From positions 1-7,772 of the forward strand of contig JANYHQ010000190.1 in the NCBI GenBank assembly GCA_025358985.1: a DNA stretch of 7,772 bases. The letters are read 5' to 3'. The notes beneath the pieces are model-generated. The model searched no databases. It had not been told where the DNA came from and worked only from the letters and a program-made list of their open reading frames with translations. This document shows positions 1 through 5,739 of the stretch, one piece after another; position 1 is the first letter of the stretch; each line of letters begins with the position of its first letter. Source of the DNA: Acidimicrobiales bacterium. GTDB lineage: Bacteria > Actinomycetota > Acidimicrobiia > Acidimicrobiales > JANYDT01. The translations under genes and the position numbers were made by a program.

Positions 1-21
1 GTTCAAATCCGTCCCAGTCCG
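1..21 (+). tRNA. possible 3' end of a tRNA (T-loop to acceptor), cut by window start
   Basis: The first bases read G-TTCAAAT-C, the typical T-arm loop of a bacterial tRNA. They are followed by a 5-nt 3' T-stem (CCGTC, 9-13), a 7-nt 3' acceptor strand (CCAGTCC, 14-20) and a discriminator G at 21. No CCA is encoded afterwards (GCT follows), as in many actinobacterial tRNA genes. The 5' part lies outside the window, so the anticodon and amino acid cannot be read. The T-arm spacing fits a tRNA exactly, but 21 bases are too few for certainty. The strong hairpin that begins at the acceptor end supports a gene end here. Confidence 0.45.
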
Positions 22-47
22 GCTGGTGATGCATGATCGCCAGCCGG
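19..47 (+). terminator. strong 12-bp hairpin at the end of the putative tRNA
   Basis: Bases 19-30 pair with 36-47 (CCGGCTGG plus TGAT against ATCG plus CCAGCCGG). This gives a 12-bp stem with one G-T pair and a 5-base loop (GCATG, 31-35). No T-tract follows (TGGGAACG), so this would be a non-canonical terminator, or a structure that helps define the tRNA 3' end. The last two acceptor bases and the discriminator (19-21) are part of the stem, so the hairpin and the tRNA fold are mutually exclusive. Confidence 0.4.
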
Positions 48-104
48 TGGGAACGAGCTGACCTGCGTGGATCGTCACAGGGAGGTCGCCTTGTGGAGAT
101 GTCA

Positions 105-110
105 TAAAAT
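105..110 (+). promoter_or_regulatory. candidate -10 box upstream of the first broken gene
   Basis: TAAAAT at 105-110 sits 34 bases before the GTG at 145, in an AT-rich patch that stands out locally. That spacing would give a 5' leader of roughly 28 bases. No convincing -35 box lies 16-18 bases upstream, so this is only a candidate. A purine-rich ribosome site (AAGGGA, 133-138) lies 6 bases before the GTG. Apart from this, 48-144 shows nothing recognisable. Confidence 0.2.
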
Positions 111-144
111 GGCGTGATTTTCGAGCTGGCACAAGGGAATACGA

Positions 145-828
145 GTGAAGCGCATCTTTCGTCCAATTGGGATAGCGGCAGCTGCGGTAGGGATGCATCC
201 AGCACTACACGGAGGGAGTTGCAAATGGAGACGCATCGGCCACTTTCGAGTCGTTCGCCATTCCAAAAATATGCAGAGAAGTTTGATTTCGTGGCCTATG
301 CTGATCGTATACAGGCCTTGGATTTGGACCGGACGCTCCTTCCGGCTTCATCGCCGACGTACAAGCAGTTGAATGAAGCGCTACGGGCGTCACTTTGGCC
401 GGACAGGTCCGAATGCTGATATTCAGCCCAATCTCTTCGCAGGCTGAGAGTGTGCAGAACAGTAGAATTGTCCGGGCAGACCGAGTCAAAGCGGCCGAGT
501 TCGTGGTCTCTGTTGATGCCAAGAAACTTTCGGCGCTCAAGACGACGAAGATCGTGGAAATCCCCGGCAAGAACAACCCATTTTTTCCCAAAACCAAAAG
601 AATGAGGCGGCGCAGGCCAAAATTACAGGTGCGGATGAGCAGCAGAAGTATTTGGTGTTGTACCAACTCGGTTCCACAGGTTCAAGGGCGGTGTTACGGC
701 TCAGCGTTACGGATCCTCATTGGGCCATTGTGACGCTTTCCGCTCCACTGTCCGGTTCGCCTGCAAACGGTGCCCTGGAACCAACTTCGGCGGCCGACTT
801 CGACAAAGCGGCCAGCGGATTGGGTTGA
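145..828 (+). pseudogene. frameshifted gene for an unrecognised protein, possibly exported
   Basis: The start is GTG 145, with AAGGGA 6 bases upstream. The N-terminus (VKRIFRPIGIAAAAVG) is basic then hydrophobic, like a signal peptide or membrane anchor. A coherent protein can be followed only by changing frame. Segments are 145 to about 190; then about 194-265 (IQHYTEGVANGD, FESFAIP); 267 to about 394 (KYAEKFDFVAYADRI, YKQLNEALRAS); about 395-590 (AGQVRMLIFSP, VKAAEFVVSVDAKK, IPGKNNPF); and about 592-828 (QQKYLVLYQLGS, GALEPTSAADFDKAASG, stop TGA 826-828). The second change lies in an A5 run (265-269) and the fourth in T6-C3-A4 (581-593). The total would be about 225 residues of mixed alpha/beta type. 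I do not recognise the family and assign no function. The pieces read as real protein with no other stops, so the breaks are recent decay or sequencing indels. Confidence 0.7.
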
Positions 829-840
829 AATGTAGAAAGT

Positions 841-855
841 TTGGGCGGAGCCCAA
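841..855 (+). terminator. small hairpin after the first broken gene
   Basis: TTGGGC (841-846) pairs with GCCCAA (850-855) across a 3-base loop, 12 bases after the stop at 826-828. There is no T-tract downstream, so it is at best a weak terminator. The rest of 829-928 shows no recognisable gene or motif. Confidence 0.2.
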
Positions 856-928
856 GCGGGTAGTATTCGGCTCGACGTTCGACAGCAGCGTTGCTTGGAG
901 CTTCACTTGAAGCTGACTAACACATGGA

Positions 929-2153
929 TTGCACACGGTGGTGAGGGAGACTGCGCCGGTTCTGTCGAGGCAACACTCATATGATCCGCGGATCGCGTTC
1001 GTGAGCCAACTGAACCAGGCCGCCTTACGCCAGTCGCCCACCCTGCAACGAGTGGTGAAGTTGGCGGCGGTATTGGCAGGGACGTCATCGGCTCAGATCT
1101 CGCTTCTCGGAACTTCCAGCTGGTGCCGGCGGCCTGTGGAGTGGTTGATCTCGACGCCGCACAAGGCACCGCTACACTGGACAGTCTCTGTGCGGTGACG
1201 CTGGCCTCTGGTGAACATCTCGTGGTTCCTGATGCGCAGGCCCACCCGTGGGTGCGCGATCTGGCGCCGGCGACTTCCGGGGCAATTGGGTCGTACCTAG
1301 GTGTGCCTATGCGCCATAGCGACGGAACCCTGGTCGGCGTGCTGTGCGTGTTTGACGTCCGCCGCTCCGAATAGGGTTTGGACTTGGCAGATGCATGGGA
1401 AGACCTCGTGAGTTTCGCCATGGCCGAGATCGAGTTACTGGCCGTGGTGGCAGCAACCTCGTCTCGGTGGTGGAGTTGACGAACGTGATCCAGCGGATCG
1501 TGGCACCGGCCAGCCAAACCAGCCCCCACGGAATGAACGTCAGCGGCCGTTACCTATCAGCCGATGTGGGGGGCGACTGGTTCGAATGGATGCCAACCGA
1601 GTCCGGCCTGGCCGTTACCATCGGCGATGTCGCCGATCACGGGATGCGGGCAGTGGCGGGCATGGCCCTTCTCAAAGCAATCATGCGCGCTTACGTATTC
1701 GAGGGCCATGATCCTGCGGCGGTCCTTGATCTGGCTGGCGCGGCGTTTCCGGTGGATGGTGACCCCGAAATTGCCACTGTGCTCGACATGCGATTTCAAC
1801 CAACCGATCGTTCCCTCCGCTACGCCGCCGCCGGGCATCCACCGCCGTTGATTCTGCGACGCTCAGGTTCCTTCTTTGCCCCCCTGCGACCAGGTCCGCC
1901 TATTGGCGCAGGGTGGCCCGGCGTGGCCAATCATTCCCTGTTCCTCTTTGAGGGTGATGTAGTGATGGCCTACACAGATGGGTTGTTCGAACGCAAACGC
2001 CAAGACGCCGACCATGCTCTGGAGGCGATGCGAACGGCCGCCCATGCCGCCTTCTCGGCGTCCGCATCCCTGGAAGAGCTCGCTGACGCGTTGATTGATA
2101 TGGGATTGAGCGACACTACCGATGATGCTTGCTTGGTGGTGTTGGCCGTTTGA
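929..2153 (+). pseudogene. GAF domain - SpoIIE/RsbU-type PP2C serine phosphatase, frameshifted in the GAF half
   Basis: Family role (known): GAF-PP2C proteins sense a signal and dephosphorylate anti-anti-sigma (STAS) partners in stress or sigma-factor switching; the ligand and partner here are unknown. GAF segments are 929 to about 1110 (SPTLQRVVKLAAVLAG, AQISLLG) and about 1114-1371 (FQLVPAACGV, GEHLVVPDAQAHPWVRDL, YLGVPMRHSDGTLVGVLCVF). A short stretch then reads as NRVWT in another frame, and about 1387-1458 resumes (LADAWEDLVSFAMAEIELL). The phosphatase is intact from about 1458 to TGA 2151-2153. Its metal-binding aspartates are visible: VGGDW, IGDVADHG, YTDGLFE and the final TDDA. The helical motif reads ADHG where the family usually has GHG. 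YAAAGHPPPL is also typical. The TAG at 1372-1374 results from a +1/-1 pair of shifts. The start is uncertain (TTG 929, GTG 938 or GTG 941, none with a good ribosome site). If the indels are sequencing errors, this is a normal gene of about 400 residues. Confidence 0.85.
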
Positions 2154-3461
2154 TCAGGTGGCGTTTCGACGCCGACTGCGATGCCATCCGAGCGCACCGC
2201 GCAGCACCATCATCACTACCAATGCGCCCCAGATCTCGGTGATACCGAGATCGCGCCCCCACGCCACCAACGCCCACAACGGTGCGTAGACAACCGCCGA
2301 AACGGCCATGGCGGCAGCCAAGAAGCGGAAGTCCGATGCCCCCATCAATTGGCCGTCAGTAAGGAACGCGGCACCGGCTGGCAGTTGCATCACGGCCACT
2401 CCCACAATGCCAATGACGGCCACATGTGCGGTGGCGCCATCAGGGGCAAGGAAATGACCAATAGGGTAAGCCAAGGCCGCCACCACTGCCGTGAGAAACC
2501 CTCCTACTACCCACGTCATACGCCACAATCGCTTCATAAGTGCGCGTAGCTCATGTTCATCACCGGCGCCTAGCAATGTGCCAGTAAGTGTCTGGGCGGA
2601 CACTGCCAACGCATCGGTAGACAGGGCCAGCAGGATGAACACCTGATAGGCGATTTGATGGCCGCCCAGCACTTCGTCGCCCTTGCGTGCTGCGGCGTTG
2701 GTGGCCAGCGCAAACATTCCCACCAGCAGGCCCGTGCGAATCAGCATCCAGCCCCCCACGCGAATGAGGCGACGCCACTGGCGCGGTTGTGGTCCCACTA
2801 GGGTCGGGGCTGTTCCGGGCAGGCGCCGCCACGTCAACACCATCAGCCACACACAGGCAATGGCTTGGGCCACCACGGTTCCCCACGCTGACCCTGCCAC
2901 TCCGGTATGCCATACGTTGACCAGAAGCACTTCGAGAATGACGTTGACCACGTTGGCCACAATCACCACAGGCACGGTGGCTTTCACATCTTCTACGCCA
3001 CGCAGAAATCCGTGGCCGACCAGGCTGATGAACAGCATTGGAACTCCGATGGCACTGATGCGCAAGTACGTGGATGCGGCGCGTTGTACTTCTCCATGGC
3101 CCCCCAGCACTTGCGTCAGTTGCGGACCGGCGGCGGCGATCATGACGCCGGCTGCCACCCCGAGCAGCAGCGCCAGCCACAGGGCCTGCACCGTGGTGTC
3201 GGCCACTTGGCGCCGATCGTTTTGGCCCCAGCGAGTTGCCACTTCGGTGGTGGTGCCCTCCTGCAAAAAATGGAAGATCCAAAAGCCCGTACCGAGCACC
3301 GTGACGGCCAGTGCCAGACCGCCGAGTGGTGCCCGTCCGAGATGGGCCACGATGGCGGTATCCACCAACGTGTAGAGCGGTTCCACGGCCAGACTGCCGA
3401 GCGCAGGGATGGCCAAGGCCAAGATCCGACGATCCCGTAGACGATCATCAGAGGCGCGCAT
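2154..3461 (-). CDS. MATE family efflux transporter, DinF type
   Basis: A 435-residue inner-membrane exporter of the multidrug and toxic compound extrusion family, which moves organic cations, drugs or metabolites out in exchange for H+ or Na+. Its length matches the family, with about 12 hydrophobic segments spread over residues 12-425. Recognisable DinF-type stretches are PLYTLVDTAIVAHLG (about 28-42, with Asp34 in helix 1), HGFLRGVEDVKATV (about 150-163), GGHQIAYQVF (about 266-275) and STDALAVSAQTLTG (281-294) opening the second six-helix half. The start is ATG 3461-3459, with GGAG six bases upstream. It begins 20 bp after the oxidoreductase stop on the same strand, so the two are probably co-transcribed. 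Its TGA occupies 2156-2154 and directly touches the stop of the convergent phosphatase gene. The substrate cannot be inferred. No damage is visible. Confidence 0.93.
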   Translation of the reverse strand: MRASDDRLRDRRILALAIPALGSLAVEPLYTLVDTAIVAHLGRAPLGGLALAVTVLGTGFWIFHFLQEGTTTEVATRWGQNDRRQVADTTVQALWLALLLGVAAGVMIAAAGPQLTQVLGGHGEVQRAASTYLRISAIGVPMLFISLVGHGFLRGVEDVKATVPVVIVANVVNVILEVLLVNVWHTGVAGSAWGTVVAQAIACVWLMVLTWRRLPGTAPTLVGPQPRQWRRLIRVGGWMLIRTGLLVGMFALATNAAARKGDEVLGGHQIAYQVFILLALSTDALAVSAQTLTGTLLGAGDEHELRALMKRLWRMTWVVGGFLTAVVAALAYPIGHFLAPDGATAHVAVIGIVGVAVMQLPAGAAFLTDGQLMGASDFRFLAAAMAVSAVVYAPLWALVAWGRDLGITEIWGALVVMMVLRGALGWHRSRRRNAT

Positions 3462-3481
3462 ACTGTGCTCCGCGTAGAGCG

Positions 3482-5662
3482 CTAGAGCAGAACCGCCTTG
3501 CGAATCGACACAGGGATGGCGCTCATCAGGGGTAACCCCGTGATGGGGTCATAGGCTGAGCCGTTGTCGGTGAGGCGTCCAGTGGTGTCGCCGAGTGTGT
3601 ACGGATCACTGGCTGGGCCGCGATCACCAGGCAGATCACCCCAGGCGTGAGCCATCGACACAGTCCCTTGCTTCACGTCCGGCGCCGATTTGGCGACGAC
3701 CCGCAGCGAACCGCGTGTTGAAGTGACGTCGAGCAAGTCGCCGTCGACGGCATTCCACAGAGCAAGATCGAGTGGATGTACGTGTGCATATGATGTCTTC
3801 TCTTTCGTCCGCAATACCTCCAGTTCGCGACCAGTCGAATTGAGGACGCCCTTCAGACGACGAGACGCCATCCGGTGGGTGTGTAGTGCCGGATCAAATC
3901 CATCGAGCGTCTCATACGAGTTTGTGGAGGAACGGATGGTGCGCAACTCATCGGCCACACCGTCGGGAGTCAGCTGGAACCTGGAAGTGGCATCGTCATC
4001 CGGGGCGAGCACGGTCATACGCAAATCCTCGTGCACAACCGCACCATTCTGCGCCCGCATCTGCGCCCACGGCACGCGCACATGGGGATAACTCCTCTCC
4101 AACAATTCGTTCGGCGACAGGTCCTCGCCTGGGCTTACAGCGCCACCCGGAAGGTCGAGAGTGAGGCCCATCCGCTTCGCCAGTTCGATGAACAGGCCCG
4201 CCTCGTCAACCAGTTCGTCGTCAGCCTCGAGGACGGCGTCGGTGTACATGACATAGGGGTCTTCGAACCAGCGATCGATGTTCGTAGGAACATCGGGACG
4301 TTCCAGCGAAAGCTTCGACGGAATGACGTAATCGGCGAGGCGCGCGGTCGCCGACATCATGATGTCGAGGACCACGTGGAGATCGAGCGACTCGAGGGCA
4401 CGCACAACCGTTGTCTGGTCGGGCCACGCCACTACCGGATTGCCGCCAACGGTGAACAATGCACGGACCTGACCTTCGCCGGGGAGCAGGATCTCGTCGG
4501 CCAGTGCCGCCGTAGGACCCTGCCCGAGGATGGAATGCAGTCCTTTCACACGGGCCGCCGCCCCGTTGGTGAGCATCTCGGGACGTGGCGCATTCACCTG
4601 CGCTTTTGGCGGACGCGGTTTCTCACCCAGCGACAGCACCCCCGTTGGACACTGCACCGACTCCCCCTCACGGGCGTATCGCCCACCAATGACGTTGAAC
4701 GACTGCACCAGATGTTCGAGCAACGTTCCGTGCGGCGCCATGTTGGGACCCGTCCCGCACATCGCCGTGCCGCGCCCACCATCTGCGAACATACGAGCAG
4801 CGGTGACTATGTCGTCAGCCGCAACGCCTGCCCGCGCTGCGGCCCACTCCAGATCGAAGTCCGCAACCGCATCGTGCAGACGGTCGAGCCCGTCGACCCA
4901 GCGGTCACAGAACTCGACGTCGTTGCGACCCTCATCGAGAATGACTTTGATCATCGCCCCAAGGAGGGCGGGGTCCTCGCCCGGGGTGATCTGGAGATGG
5001 ATATCGGCCAGTACTGCGGTCTCGGTGCGGCGAGGGTCGATCACAATGAGTTTGTGGCCGCGTTTCTTTGCCTGCTTCAGCGCCGCCAAGGGGTTGATGA
5101 ATGTGGGTCCGCCCGCCTGGCTGAACATCGACACCACCACGTTGGAGCCGACCACGAGTGAAACGTCCGAGGTGGACCATCCCTGCATCCCCGCCGCCCA
5201 CGTACCCAAACGCAACGGGGTCACGAGCTTGCCCGGCTGGTCGATGGTGATCGAGGTGTAGAACGACGGCGACTCCGTGGCCCGGTGAAATGCCCGGATC
5301 ACCGGTTGGGCGGCGGCGTTCTGGAAGGTTGCGGTGCCGCAGTACGACGCCATGGACCGGGGTCCGTGTTGGTTGATCAACGTCATCAGCTGCTCGGCGA
5401 TCTCGTCGAGTGCCTGCGCTGTCGGTATCTGCATGAACGTGCCATCGGCGGTGCGCTTGAGAGCGGTCTTGAGACGATCCGGGTTGTGATGCTGATCGCC
5501 GAGATGGCGCCCTTTGATGCAGGTATAGCCGCCGAACAGCGGATCGTTGCTGTCGCCGCGAACGGCCACGATGTGGTTGTCGGCCACGTCGACCTCCATA
5601 GGGCACGCGGCATGACAGAACCGACAGAACGTGCGGTGGGTGACCGTGGGCGGTTGCGTCAT
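3482..5662 (-). CDS. molybdopterin oxidoreductase, formate dehydrogenase-like, single 4Fe-4S
   Basis: A 726-residue enzyme of the DMSO reductase superfamily binding bis-MGD molybdenum (or tungsten). The 4Fe-4S motif is Cys13, Cys16, Cys20, Cys48 (CX2CX3CX27C), followed by the conserved Lys50. Cofactor-domain landmarks are SYCGTATFQNAA (106-117), LVVGSNVVVS (169-178), LIVIDPRRTETA (205-216), GTGPNMAPHGT (303-313), FTVGGNPVVAWP (403-414) and RLADYVIPSKLSLERPD (441-457). The C-terminal MGD-binding domain (about 610-720) includes VHPLDLALW and GDLLDVTSTRG. The residue expected to bind Mo lies near TSITIDQPGK (136-145), with no Cys, Sec or Ser at that spot; Asp141 is the likely counterpart. ATG 5662-5660 was chosen because GGAGG lies 6 bases upstream and family similarity starts directly after it. 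A frame extension to 5836 lacks similarity and overlaps the divergent gene. No Tat signal is present, so it is probably cytoplasmic. No partner subunit is in view, and the substrate is unknown. Confidence 0.93.
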   Translation of the reverse strand: MTQPPTVTHRTFCRFCHAACPMEVDVADNHIVAVRGDSNDPLFGGYTCIKGRHLGDQHHNPDRLKTALKRTADGTFMQIPTAQALDEIAEQLMTLINQHGPRSMASYCGTATFQNAAAQPVIRAFHRATESPSFYTSITIDQPGKLVTPLRLGTWAAGMQGWSTSDVSLVVGSNVVVSMFSQAGGPTFINPLAALKQAKKRGHKLIVIDPRRTETAVLADIHLQITPGEDPALLGAMIKVILDEGRNDVEFCDRWVDGLDRLHDAVADFDLEWAAARAGVAADDIVTAARMFADGGRGTAMCGTGPNMAPHGTLLEHLVQSFNVIGGRYAREGESVQCPTGVLSLGEKPRPPKAQVNAPRPEMLTNGAAARVKGLHSILGQGPTAALADEILLPGEGQVRALFTVGGNPVVAWPDQTTVVRALESLDLHVVLDIMMSATARLADYVIPSKLSLERPDVPTNIDRWFEDPYVMYTDAVLEADDELVDEAGLFIELAKRMGLTLDLPGGAVSPGEDLSPNELLERSYPHVRVPWAQMRAQNGAVVHEDLRMTVLAPDDDATSRFQLTPDGVADELRTIRSSTNSYETLDGFDPALHTHRMASRRLKGVLNSTGRELEVLRTKEKTSYAHVHPLDLALWNAVDGDLLDVTSTRGSLRVVAKSAPDVKQGTVSMAHAWGDLPGDRGPASDPYTLGDTTGRLTDNGSAYDPITGLPLMSAIPVSIRKAVLL

Positions 5663-5739
5663 GTCGGCCTCCGAGAGCGGGTGATGCGCGGGTCCTGCGA
5701 CCCTACCCTTCTGGCCTCCAGATGTTCCACACTGTGGGT
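5663..5739. promoter_or_regulatory. short divergent promoter region between oxidoreductase and acylase
   Basis: Only 59-77 bp separate the two divergent starts, so both promoters must lie here. Two overlapping TANNNT-type -10 candidates are present: TACCCT on the + strand (5704-5709) and TAGGGT on the - strand (5705-5700). The minus candidate would leave a leader of about 30 bases ending in the GGAGG ribosome site (around 5669-5673). The plus candidate would give a nearly leaderless acylase mRNA if ATG 5722 is used. No clear -35 boxes are seen. The location is well supported; the exact boxes are not. Confidence 0.3.

Noticed and set aside
983..994. Perfect 12-bp palindrome GATCCGCGGATC as a possible operator
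   Set aside because: It lies inside the GAF coding region, is not repeated, and has no adjacent promoter. A single palindrome of this size can occur by chance.
145..1470. Programmed ribosomal frameshifting as the explanation for the broken frames
   Set aside because: About eight shifts in both directions, in two unrelated genes and mostly without slippery heptamers, are far more than any known programmed frameshifting. Decay or sequence error is simpler.
903..1529. Minus-strand open frame (208 residues) across the GAF region
   Set aside because: Its translation is low-complexity Ser/Arg/Pro/Thr-rich, while the + strand carries clear GAF and phosphatase motifs.
4031..5161. Long + strand open frame (376 residues) antisense to the oxidoreductase
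   Set aside because: The opposite strand encodes a complete, motif-rich enzyme. The antisense product is Arg/His-rich with no recognisable domain, as expected of a shadow frame in GC-rich DNA.
4921..5662. Selenocysteine (in-frame TGA) in the formate-dehydrogenase-like gene
   Set aside because: The frame is fully open with no internal TGA, and the relevant position reads Ile-Asp-Gln.
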